Translations under genes and position numbers: made by a program
In this document: one piece after another, positions 56,275 through 64,000 of the stretch
Layout of the letters: each line of letters begins with the position of its first letter
Numbering within the stretch: the first letter of the stretch is position 1
Notes under the pieces: generated by a model
Told to the model about the DNA's origin: nothing
Database searches by the model: none
Seen by the model: only the letters and a program-made list of their open reading frames with translations
Assembly: GCF_015207985.1 (NCBI RefSeq)
Contig: NZ_JADEVV010000002.1
Span: 84,386-148,385, forward strand
Reading direction: 5' to 3'
DNA from: Synechocystis salina LEGE 00031
Lineage (GTDB): Bacteria > Cyanobacteriota > Cyanobacteriia > Cyanobacteriales > Microcystaceae
Length of the DNA stretch: 64,000 nt

Positions 56275-57582
56275 ATGCGCAATCATCAATCTATCCATCG
56301 CCTCATTCTCGATAACGGCATCACCCTCATTTGTACAGAAAATCCAGCCGCAGACCTAGTGGCAGGACGGATTTTTCTCAAGCAAGCAGGAGCCTGTTGG
56401 GACTCTCCCCAAAAAGTGGGGCTCTCCCATCTCATGGCCACGGTAATTACTAAAGGCACTAAACGGCGATCAGCTTTAGCCATTGCTGAATTTGTGGAAT
56501 GTTTGGGAGCGCACCTCGGGGCCGATGCGGCCAGCGATTATTGGGCTTTGAGTCTCAAAACTGTCACCGCTGATTTTCCGGTCATCCTTGATTTAGCGGC
56601 GGAAATCTTACGTTATCCCACCTTTGACGTGGGGGAAATTGAACTGGAAAAACGCTTAATCGTCCAAGCAATTCAGTCCCAACGGGAACAACCCTTCAAC
56701 GTGGCTTTTCACCAACTGCGCCAATCCATGTATCCCAACCATCCCTATGGTTACTCTATTTTGGGTAGCGAGGAAGTGGTGCCCCATTTTACTGCCCAGG
56801 ATTTGTGGGAATATCATCAGGCCTATTTTCGCCCCGATAATTTGGTAATTAGCTTGGCAGGACGGTTAACCCTGGCCCAGGCTAAGGATTGGGTAGAAAC
56901 TAGCTTTGGCGATTGGGCCATTCCGGAGCAATCGATTGTTTGCCCGATTCTAACGCCGTTAAATGTTTCTCCCCAGGAACATCTCACCCCCCAGGCGACC
57001 CAGCAATCAGTAGTACTCTTAGGTTATCTAGGGGTGGGCGTTAAACATGAAGACTATGCACCGCTAAAATTGCTCAGCACCTACTTGGGCAATGGTCTCT
57101 CTAGCCGCTTGTTTGTGGAACTAAGGGAAAAACGGGGTTTAGCCTACGACGTATCGGCCTTTTACCCCACCCGGTTGGGGTCTTCCCAATTTGTCACCTA
57201 TATGGGCACTGCCCCAGAAAATACGGCGATCGCCATTGCAGGCCTACGGGCGGAAACGGAGCGATTATGTGCCCAGGCGTTGGAGGAAGAGGAAATTACG
57301 GCGGCGAAAAATAAACTGTTGGGCCAGTATGCCCTGGGTAAACAAACCAATGGAGAAATTGCCCATCTATTTGGTTGGTATGAAACCTTGGGCTTGGGTT
57401 TAGGTTTTGACAGCGAATTTCAAGAACAGGTTAAAGCCGTGACAGCGCCCGATGCCCAACGGGTGGCCCAAAACTATTTGGCGGAACCCTACCTTTCCGT
57501 GGTGGGGCCAGAGGAAGGTTTAGCGAGATATTTCGACTGGGCTTCAGAAGCAGAAAGCCAAACCTCGGCTGCCCTGGTATAA
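56275..57582 (+). CDS. M16 peptidase homologue, non-catalytic subunit
   Basis: A 435-residue partner of the preceding gene, starting 12 bases after it. At the position of the zinc motif it reads SHLMATVITKG, so the HxxEH residues are gone, whereas the C-terminal SSRLFVELREKRGLAYDVSA is fully conserved. In this family such a partner provides the Arg/Tyr pair that holds the substrate. This matches the alpha/beta arrangement of mitochondrial processing peptidase and of other bacterial two-gene M16 pairs. Confidence 0.92.
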   Translation: MRNHQSIHRLILDNGITLICTENPAADLVAGRIFLKQAGACWDSPQKVGLSHLMATVITKGTKRRSALAIAEFVECLGAHLGADAASDYWALSLKTVTADFPVILDLAAEILRYPTFDVGEIELEKRLIVQAIQSQREQPFNVAFHQLRQSMYPNHPYGYSILGSEEVVPHFTAQDLWEYHQAYFRPDNLVISLAGRLTLAQAKDWVETSFGDWAIPEQSIVCPILTPLNVSPQEHLTPQATQQSVVLLGYLGVGVKHEDYAPLKLLSTYLGNGLSSRLFVELREKRGLAYDVSAFYPTRLGSSQFVTYMGTAPENTAIAIAGLRAETERLCAQALEEEEITAAKNKLLGQYALGKQTNGEIAHLFGWYETLGLGLGFDSEFQEQVKAVTAPDAQRVAQNYLAEPYLSVVGPEEGLARYFDWASEAESQTSAALV

Positions 57583-57766
57583 AGCTCAACCAAGGTTGAA
57601 AAAAATCTAAAATACCCTGAAATGGCTCAACTTGCCCGATGGAATGGTCGAGGTTGGTTGGCTGGGATCCCCCTCAAAGCTACAATGGTGCGACATCGAT
57701 GCCAGCGGGATTCCTTTTGGACCCGCCACCTCCATTCGTTAGTTTTCCACAGTAAAGTCAAATCAT

Positions 57767-59128
57767 ATGCCCCAGGCTTGTGTAATTGGGTTAGGACGTT
57801 CCGGTATTGCCGCGGCTCGAGTTTTGCATCGGGATGGCTGGGAGGTAACGGTATTCGACCAGGCGGATAATGAGCAACTGCGGGCCATGGGACAACCCCT
57901 AATCCAGGAGGGCATCAGCCTTAACCTAGGCGATCGCCTGGAGCCAACGACAACGACTTGGCCCGAACGCATGGTGGTTAGCCCTGGGGTGCCCTGGGAC
58001 ATTCCCCTGTTGGTGGCCGCCCGGGCAAAAGGGGTGGAAGTGATAGGGGAATTGGAACTAGCTTGGCAATATCTCCACGCTGTACCCTGGCTGGGAATCA
58101 CTGGCACCAATGGTAAAACCACGACCACATCCTTGGTCCATGCCATTTTCCAAAAAGCAGGTTTGAAGGCCCCCGCCTGCGGCAACATTGGCCATGCGGC
58201 CTGCGAATTGGTGCTACAAAACCAGAACTACGATTGGATTGTGGCCGAAATTAGCAGTTACCAAATTGAATCTTCCCCCACCCTAGCGCCCCAAATTGGC
58301 CTTTGGACCACCTTTACCCCCGATCACCTCAACCGCCACAAAACCTTAGACAATTATTTCAACATCAAAGCCAGTTTGCTTTCCCGCTCCACCATTCAGG
58401 TACTCAACGGCGACGATCCCCACCTCTATGGCCATGGCCCCGGTTTATACCCCCAAGCCCATTGGATTAGTACCCAGGGAGCTAATCATCTGGCCGGTCT
58501 TTGTGAGCCCAAACAGGGGGTTTACCTGCAGGACAATTGGGTCAATGCCTTTGGGGAATTGATTGCCCCGATTAATTTATTCAAAATGCCTGGGCAACAT
58601 AACCAACAAAATTTGCTAATGGCGATCGCCGCCGCCCGTTTAGCTGGCATAGATAAAAAAGCGATCACAGAAACCTTGCTAACTTTCACCGGAGTGGCCC
58701 ACCGCCTAGAACCCATTTGCACCGTCAATGGAGTGCAATTTATCAATGACAGTAAGGCCACTAACTATGATGCGGCGGAAGTGGGACTATCTTCCATGAA
58801 AGGCCCCACCATTTTGATCGCCGGGGGAGAAGCCAAAGAAGGGGACGACCAGGCCTGGTTAGCCCAAATTCAAAAAAAAGCAGTGGCGGTTTTACTGATT
58901 GGCGATGCGGCCCCCAGCTTTGCGGCTCGACTGAAGGCAGTGGGCTATGGAAATTACGAAATAGTGGAAACCATGGCTAATGCCGTTCAGCGGGGCCTGG
59001 AGTTGGCCAGTAAAAACAATGCCAGTGCGGTGTTGCTCTCGCCAGCCTGTGCCAGTTTTGACCAATATAATAGCTTTGAAGAACGGGGAGAAGATTTCCG
59101 TGCCTGTTGTTTAGGTTTGGTTTCGTAA
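57767..59128 (+). CDS. murD: UDP-N-acetylmuramoylalanine-D-glutamate ligase
   Basis: MurD adds D-glutamate to the peptidoglycan precursor in the cytoplasm. The 453-residue protein has the ATP loop GTNGKTT (113-119), the Mur-family TPDHLNRH and the C-terminal FINDSKATNYDA with the conserved NDSKATN. The N-terminal VIGLGRSGIAAARVL is the UDP-binding Rossmann-like part. It follows the M16 pair on the same strand after 184 bases. No other mur genes are adjacent. Confidence 0.96.
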   Translation: MPQACVIGLGRSGIAAARVLHRDGWEVTVFDQADNEQLRAMGQPLIQEGISLNLGDRLEPTTTTWPERMVVSPGVPWDIPLLVAARAKGVEVIGELELAWQYLHAVPWLGITGTNGKTTTTSLVHAIFQKAGLKAPACGNIGHAACELVLQNQNYDWIVAEISSYQIESSPTLAPQIGLWTTFTPDHLNRHKTLDNYFNIKASLLSRSTIQVLNGDDPHLYGHGPGLYPQAHWISTQGANHLAGLCEPKQGVYLQDNWVNAFGELIAPINLFKMPGQHNQQNLLMAIAAARLAGIDKKAITETLLTFTGVAHRLEPICTVNGVQFINDSKATNYDAAEVGLSSMKGPTILIAGGEAKEGDDQAWLAQIQKKAVAVLLIGDAAPSFAARLKAVGYGNYEIVETMANAVQRGLELASKNNASAVLLSPACASFDQYNSFEERGEDFRACCLGLVS

Positions 59129-59266
59129 CTGTCGGCTAATTGTCGGCGGACCCAATCTTTTTCCTCAATCTCTTCACCCAAACTGGGGCAAACGCTGGAT
59201 TGAGGTAAAGAAAATCCTCCACCATGGGGCCTTGGGGAAATTTGGTGAAACGCTGGTGTTTAAGCA

Positions 59267-59896
59267 ATGTCAACTATGGGCCCTATCTCCGAACCGTTAA
59301 CTGTGACCTATCCCATTGCGGAAACTTTCCATTCCCTCCAGGGGGAGGGGGCTTGGGCTGGGGCCAATGCCTTCTTTATTCGCCTCGGGGGTTGTGATGT
59401 TCATTGCCCCTGGTGTGATCAAAAGGAAACTTGGCCTAGCCAACACCATCCCCGACAAACGGTAACAGAACTGGTGCAAGAAGCAGTTACAGCTAAACCC
59501 AGCTTTGTAGTAATTACGGGGGGAGAACCTCTCATGCACAACCTCCAACCCCTATGCCAAGCCCTGAAAAACCAAGGTTTACGTCTCCACTTGGAAACTT
59601 CTGGCGCTTACCCACTGACGGGGCAATTTGACTGGATTACCCTCTCCCCCAAACCCTATAAACTGCCCCAAGCAGAAATTTACTCCCTGGCCAACGAATT
59701 AAAAGTGATTATTAGCCAGGAAGAAGATTTTAGCTGGGCGGCAATGGCTGCAACCAAGGTCAAGGCAGATATTCCCCTCTATCTCCAGGCCGAATGGGGC
59801 ACTGAAGCGGCTAATGAAAGAATTTTTGCCTATATTCTCTCCCACCCCCAATGGCGCTTGAGTCTCCAAACCCATAAATATTTGGGTGTGCGCTAG
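59267..59896 (+). CDS. queE: 7-carboxy-7-deazaguanine synthase
   Basis: QueE is a radical SAM enzyme that forms the deazaguanine ring on the way to preQ0, the precursor of queuosine. The 209-residue protein has the cluster motif CX3CX2C (Cys43, Cys47, Cys50) in GGCDVHCPWCDQKETW and the family segment FHSLQGEGAWAG. VITGGEPLMHN is also conserved. Start ATG 59267; a second ATG nine bases on is equally possible. queG at 32980 acts later in the same pathway. Confidence 0.95.
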   Translation: MSTMGPISEPLTVTYPIAETFHSLQGEGAWAGANAFFIRLGGCDVHCPWCDQKETWPSQHHPRQTVTELVQEAVTAKPSFVVITGGEPLMHNLQPLCQALKNQGLRLHLETSGAYPLTGQFDWITLSPKPYKLPQAEIYSLANELKVIISQEEDFSWAAMAATKVKADIPLYLQAEWGTEAANERIFAYILSHPQWRLSLQTHKYLGVR

Positions 59897-59903
59897 TCTG
59901 CGG

Positions 59904-60176
59904 TCAGTTTTGCGGTGCTATTTTCAGGAATTGTAAAGTTTTCTCATAATTAAGCTTAAAAAGTTCTAACCCTAGGTAAATCAAGCTTTCTGGGGTAAAT
60001 TTTCCTGTTTTTCTTACCTCCCAGACCTTGGCGATCGCCTTTGTAGGAGTAGATGCTTCACAAAAAACTTTACAAAACTTAAAGAATTGTTTAATATTAT
60101 TAGTGGATTGATCCCAGTCATTCCCCCATAAATCTTCAGTTTCCAGTTGGCCCAAACGCCCCCATCGGACAGGCAT
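59904..60176 (-). CDS. Small hypothetical protein
   Basis: A 90-residue reading frame on the opposite strand, starting MPVRWGRLGQLETEDLWGND and ending KLNYEKTLQFLKIAPQN. It is mostly helical and soluble, with no motif I recognise. It ends eight bases from the queE stop and contains one HIP1 site. The frame is longer than chance shadows here because no other gene overlaps it, but it could still be non-coding. Codon use is ordinary. Confidence 0.45.
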   Translation of the reverse strand: MPVRWGRLGQLETEDLWGNDWDQSTNNIKQFFKFCKVFCEASTPTKAIAKVWEVRKTGKFTPESLIYLGLELFKLNYEKTLQFLKIAPQN

Positions 60177-60283
60177 TATCCGTCATTTACCTCGCCCAGT
60201 CCGTCTCGAATATTACTAACGTGGCGTTCCCTGGGTTTATTGGTCTACCACTGCGATTCTCCCACTGAAATCCTTAATCCAAG

Positions 60284-61240
60284 ATGACTGCCAGAACCAG
60301 CCCCGATTCCGTCCGTGCCTATCTCAGAGAAATTGGTCGTGTGCCCCTGCTCACCCATGAAGAAGAGATTGTTTACGCTAAGCAAATTCAACAGGTTGTT
60401 AGCCTCAACGAAATCAAGAAGTCTTTGGCCGAAGGCAAGGATGGCGAGCCCGTTTCCCCCAGCGAGTGGGCCAAGGCTGCCGATTTGTCCATTCGAGAAT
60501 TAGAGAAAACGATCAAAGAAGGGGAACGGGCCAAGCGCAAAATGGTGGAGGCCAATCTCCGACTGGTGGTGTCCGTCGCCAAAAAATACCTCAAGCGCAA
60601 TCTAGATTTGCTCGACCTCATCCAAGAGGGCACCATTGGTATGCAACGGGGGGTAGAGAAGTTTGACCCCACCAAGGGCTACCGATTTTCCACCTATGCC
60701 TATTGGTGGATCCGCCAGGCCATCACCAGGGCGATCGCCGAAAAGAGCCGCACTATCCGTTTACCGATCCACATTACGGAAAAGTTAAACAAAATCAAAA
60801 AAGCCCAACGGCAACTTTCCCAGGAAAAAGGCCGAGCCGCTTCCATTGCTGAATTAGCAGAACATTTGGAATTAACTCCCAAGCAAGTGCGGGAATATTT
60901 GGAGCGCTCCCGCCATCCCCTCTCCTTGGATCTACGGGTGGGGGACAACCAGGATACGGAGTTGGGGGATCTGTTGGAGGATGACGGTCCTTTACCGGAG
61001 GATTTTGCCACCTATGCCTCCCTGCAGTTAGATCTTGATAGTCTGATGGCGGAATTAACGCCCCAACAACGGGAAGTTTTAATCCTCCGCTTTGGTCTCA
61101 ACGATGGCCAGCCCCTCACCCTAGCAAGCATTGGCTCCATGCTGAGCATTAGTCGGGAACGGGTGCGGCAGATTGAACGAGAAGCCTTGAATAAATTGCG
61201 CAAACGCAAGTCCATGATCCAAGAATATTTAGCTAGCTAA
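60284..61240 (+). CDS. sigD: Group 2 RNA polymerase sigma factor (SigD-like)
   Basis: A sigma-70 factor of 318 residues, too short for the principal sigma, so group 2. Region 1.2 ([17 protein letters not shown]), region 2 ([32 protein letters not shown]), region 3 and region 4 ([20 protein letters not shown]) are all present. Context with murD and the M16 genes, and the sequence as I recall it, fit SigD, which in PCC 6803 responds to light and redox stress. SigB, SigC and SigE are alternatives I consider less likely. Confidence 0.88.
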   Translation: MTARTSPDSVRAYLREIGRVPLLTHEEEIVYAKQIQQVVSLNEIKKSLAEGKDGEPVSPSEWAKAADLSIRELEKTIKEGERAKRKMVEANLRLVVSVAKKYLKRNLDLLDLIQEGTIGMQRGVEKFDPTKGYRFSTYAYWWIRQAITRAIAEKSRTIRLPIHITEKLNKIKKAQRQLSQEKGRAASIAELAEHLELTPKQVREYLERSRHPLSLDLRVGDNQDTELGDLLEDDGPLPEDFATYASLQLDLDSLMAELTPQQREVLILRFGLNDGQPLTLASIGSMLSISRERVRQIEREALNKLRKRKSMIQEYLAS

Positions 61241-61398
61241 AGAAAAGCTAACTTTCATTACATTAACTCTGTTTTCGCTGAGGTTGATGCCCTAAAAACC
61301 TTATAATCCCTACCAGCGTTTTAAGAAATGTAAAGAATTTTAACAATTATCCTTGCCACCAAACCTCACCCTTGGAATAAAAGTAATAACAATAAACT

Positions 61399-61986
61399 AT
61401 GCGAGTCACCTTTTCCGCCACTGAGCAGTTGCAGCTTCGGCAATCTGACCCTTTGCCCAGTTTGCAACACTATCTGCGCCAACCCCAACGCTTGGTCCAG
61501 GCGATCGCCGACCCGAAATTGATGGAAGTGCTACCAGGCGATCGGTTTAGATTGAAAATGCGACCGCTCAACTTTTTAGACATTTATCACTTTCAGCCCA
61601 CGGTGGTACTGAAAGTCTGGGCCAACGCCACCGGCACTGTATTTTTAGAATCGGAAAGCTGTGAAATCCGGGGCATTGACTACATCAACCATCGCTTTAG
61701 TTTGCAATTAAAGGGTCGTTTAGCTCCCTATTGCCAGGATGGCCATACTCTGCTCCAGGGCAAAGCGGATTTACAGGTGGGGGTAGATTTACCCCAGGCT
61801 CTTTGGTTGACCCCAAAACCTTTGCTAGAAATGGCCGCCAATGGTCTGTTGCGGGGAGTTTTGGCTCGCATCAAGCAACGACTCCAAGGCCAACTGTTGG
61901 CAGACTATCAACAGTGGTTGGCACAGCAAAATGATCACCTAGTAACCCCGGCTTCTTCTGCCACCGAAGCTTTGGAACCAATTTAA
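61399..61986 (+). CDS. DUF1997 protein
   Basis: A 195-residue soluble protein of DUF1997, a family of cyanobacteria and plastids. Visible blocks are QRLVQAIADPKLMEVLPGDR, FRLKMRPLNFLDIYHFQPTV and GRLAPYCQDG. A lipid-transfer-like (START/SRPBCC) fold has been suggested for such proteins; no reaction is known. It stands 53 bases before sfsA on the same strand, so both may share a transcript. Confidence 0.82.
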   Translation: MRVTFSATEQLQLRQSDPLPSLQHYLRQPQRLVQAIADPKLMEVLPGDRFRLKMRPLNFLDIYHFQPTVVLKVWANATGTVFLESESCEIRGIDYINHRFSLQLKGRLAPYCQDGHTLLQGKADLQVGVDLPQALWLTPKPLLEMAANGLLRGVLARIKQRLQGQLLADYQQWLAQQNDHLVTPASSATEALEPI

Positions 61987-62039
61987 TTGGCAAACCATTT
62001 AAAGACGACCCCCTAGCTGGGCCTAGTGAAACAAAATTA

Positions 62040-62753
62040 ATGGACTTTTTTTATTCCTATCCGCCCCTAATTCCTGGCATTTTGGTAAAACGTTACAAGC
62101 GTTTTTTAGCCGATGTGCAGTTAGATAATGGTGAGATAGTTACAGCCCATTGCCCTAACACTGGCCCCATGACAGGGGTGTGCCAAATTGGAGCGCAAGT
62201 TTATCTCTCTAAAAGTGATAATCCCCAGCGTAAATTAGCCTATACCTGGGAAATGATTGAGATTGATGGTACCTGGGTCGGGGTAAATACTAGCTTGCCT
62301 AATCGGGTAATCAAGCAGGCTTTAGCTGAGAAAATTTTTCCTAATTTAACGAGTAGCTACGATGCGTTTAAGCCCGAAGTTCCCTATGGTAAAGATAAAA
62401 AAAGTCGCATTGACTTTTTGCTTACTAAGCCAGAACAAAAATCTATTTATGTAGAAGTAAAAAATACCACCTTGGCCCAGGGAAAATTGGCTTTATTTCC
62501 TGATACGGAAACCACCAGGGGTCAAAAACATCTCCAGGAGTTGATAGATATTCTCCCCACGTCCCGGGCGGTGATGCTTTACTTCATCAATCGGGGTGAT
62601 TGTACTCATTTCTCCCCTGGGGATGCCTACGATCGCCGTTATGGAGAACTATTTCGTCAGGCGATCGCCGCTGGGGTAGAGGTGATGCCCTGTCGATTTA
62701 TGGTTAGTCCAGAAGGAGTTAAATTCCTTGGGATGGCAGAGTTAATAGTTTGA
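62040..62753 (+). CDS. sfsA: SfsA family protein
   Basis: SfsA was named for sugar fermentation stimulation in E. coli; structure of the family shows an OB-fold plus a nuclease-like domain. The 237-residue product has FLADVQLDNGEIVTAHCPNT and the nuclease-like core SRIDFLLT...YVEVKNTTL, where D, E and K form a PD-(D/E)xK-like site. The C-terminal DAYDRRYGELFRQAIAAGVE is conserved. Nucleic-acid binding is established for the family, the physiological role is not. Confidence 0.94.
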   Translation: MDFFYSYPPLIPGILVKRYKRFLADVQLDNGEIVTAHCPNTGPMTGVCQIGAQVYLSKSDNPQRKLAYTWEMIEIDGTWVGVNTSLPNRVIKQALAEKIFPNLTSSYDAFKPEVPYGKDKKSRIDFLLTKPEQKSIYVEVKNTTLAQGKLALFPDTETTRGQKHLQELIDILPTSRAVMLYFINRGDCTHFSPGDAYDRRYGELFRQAIAAGVEVMPCRFMVSPEGVKFLGMAELIV

Positions 62754-62811
62754 CAATTTGTTCAGAGAGTTAAAATAGACTATATTCCTAGCTTTAGTCC
62801 CTCCCACCACC

Positions 62812-63350
62812 ATGGCCACCACCGTGGATAATGTTTGGCAAATATTAGCTGAGCTTGCCGCCGTTTCCAAGAAACTGATTGCCGCTTCCAAGAAACAGAG
62901 CGTTACATCAAACGAATTAGCAGGGATGTTGGTAAACTTAGTGACCGGTTGGGGGAATTTGTGGAATGGCAAGTTAGACCCGCTGTGGTGTGTCTGTTTC
63001 AAGACCGAGGCATTGACGTCCATGAGTTTCATCCTAGCGTATCAGTGCAACGGGAAGATGGGGGATTAAAAATTGATCTGTTAGTAGTCAATGAAACCCA
63101 AGCCATTTTAATTGAAGTAAAGAGTAAGTTAACGGAAAAAGATGCGGACGAACACATAGAACGGTTGAGTAAATTCAAACAGTTTATGCCCCGCTACCGC
63201 GATGTCAAAGCTTTGGGCGCAGTGGCCGCCATGGTGTTAAGCCAAGGGGTGGTTAACTATGTCTATGGCAAGGGCCTGTTTGTGCTAGCCCCGTCGGGAG
63301 AGACATTGGTGATTTTAAATGATGCTAATTTTCAGCCCAATTATTGGTGA
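62812..63350 (+). pseudogene. DUF3782-type nuclease-like gene broken by a frameshift
   Basis: The start ATG 62812 reads MATTVDNVWQILAELAAVSK, the usual opening of this cyanobacterial family. Near 62870 one base (an A in TCCAA-GAAACT) appears to be lost: in the next frame the sequence continues RFQETERYIKRISRDVGKLS and then GEFVEWQV to the stop at 63350. The second part has the PD-(D/E)xK-like core KIDLLVVNETQAILIEVKSK. Read across the shift, the product would be about 179 residues, normal for the family. Either a recent pseudogene or a sequencing error; the downstream domain could still be made from TTG 62949. Confidence 0.8.
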
Positions 63351-63546
63351 TTTGGGGAGCAATATTAATTTTAAAATTCTCCTCCCGTTTCCTTAAGTTT
63401 GGTGATAAACAAGGGAAAAAACTTGGCATTGACAGAGCTTTAGCTGATTGACTGACAAAAGAAGTGAAAAGCAGTCTAGGTGGGGATTGTAGAAAAGAGG
63501 GGAGGTCACGTTCTAGGATTAGATACCACTCAAAACCTGGAACGCG

Positions 63547-64000
63547 ATGCATAATCACTCCCCCCTCTACCATGGCCTGAAGACTTGGCTGAGTCAAGTC
63601 AGCCCCTGGGCTCATCAAGGTCACCTAACGACCTGCATCTTGATGATTGTGGCCTTGATACAAGCTGGCGAAATCAACCTGACCCGCTGGGTGCCGCATC
63701 TCCCTAGTCGAGGACTCTACGCCCAAAGTAAACAAAGACGGGTGCGACGCTGGTTGGATAATCCCCGCATTAACGTCCACAAACTCTATCAACCCCTGAT
63801 TAGTGCCGCTTTAGCCTCTTGGCAGGAAGAATGCCTATACCTAAGCCTAGATACCTCCATCTTCTGGGAGAGGTATTGTTTAGTGCGAGTTGCGGTGGTT
63901 CATCGAGGTCGTACCTTACCAGTGGCCTGGCGGGTTTTAGCTCATCCCAGTGCCAGTGTGACGTTCAAAGACTATCAAGGGGTTTTACAAAGGGCATCCC
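63547..64000 (+). mobile_element. IS4-type transposase, 5' part, cut by window edge
   Basis: From ATG 63547 the frame is open to the window end (151 codons). It encodes MHNHSPLYHGLKTWLSQVSP, then QSKQRRVRRWLDNPRINV and LSLDTSIFWERY with the first Asp of a DDE site, followed by LPVAWRVLAH. This matches the IS4-family transposases abundant in Synechocystis (ISY203 type, as I recall). The left end of the element should lie between 63351 and 63547, possibly near 63475, but the terminal repeat cannot be fixed without the right end. Confidence 0.85.

Overview
This window is chromosomal DNA of a unicellular cyanobacterium of the genus Synechocystis, very close to PCC 6803 and PCC 6714. The evidence is direct: it carries the photosystem II genes psbY and psbZ, a tocopherol/plastoquinone-pathway methyltransferase, a group 2 sigma factor of SigD type, a Tab2-like RNA-binding protein and a CRR7-like protein. 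The palindrome GCGATCGC (HIP1), typical of these cyanobacteria, is scattered through almost every gene. Recalled PCC 6803 proteins match closely but not identically, so I read it as a sister strain rather than PCC 6803 itself.

Layout. 1-9.0 kb: radA (cut by the window edge), urtA behind a textbook NtcA promoter, holB, a quinone methyltransferase, a small inverted-repeat element, ureB, a Uma2 nuclease-like gene, purB and an isoaspartyl peptidase. 9.0-11.75 kb: an AT-rich, HIP1-free island of decayed mobile DNA with IS1-type and IS3-type remnants, one intact DoxX gene and a broken 3' fragment of a citramalate/isopropylmalate synthase gene. 11.8-29 kb: an exported three-haem cytochrome behind a Tat-exported Mn bicupin, glycogen phosphorylase, an orphan RnfD-like membrane protein followed by a pseudokinase, a CHAD protein running into a CAU tRNA, recJ, a large sensor kinase, a DUF2079 membrane protein and fructokinase. 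30-37.5 kb: a cytochrome b561-like protein, a membrane pentapeptide-repeat protein, a HAD phosphatase, queG, ribH, psbZ, tRNA-Leu(CAA) overlapping an M48 protease gene, and rpsA. 37.7-45 kb: a divergent sensor kinase/response regulator pair, DUF427, a pteridine-reductase-like SDR, an orphan Dam-type methyltransferase in AT-rich DNA, an exported protein and Tab2. 45-62.8 kb: cystine lyase, a GT39 glycosyltransferase, a MetF-like protein, psbY, a CRR7-like gene, gyrB, an overlapping small-protein/HNH pair, ispG, hupE under a cobalamin riboswitch, an M16 peptidase pair (one catalytic, one not), murD, queE, sigD, a DUF1997 gene and sfsA. 62.8-64 kb: a frameshifted DUF3782-type nuclease-like gene and the start of an IS4-type transposase cut by the window edge.

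Most of the window is ordinary core genome. The most interesting points are: the M48 protease whose stop codon lies inside tRNA-Leu on the same strand; the cobalamin riboswitch that marks HupE as a likely cobalt transporter; the exported bicupin-cytochrome operon; the RnfD-like/pseudokinase pair; the small-protein/HNH module; and the mobile-element graveyard at 9-11.7 kb, which may mark a rearrangement point. I found no CRISPR array, rRNA operon, prophage or clearly new multi-gene defence system.
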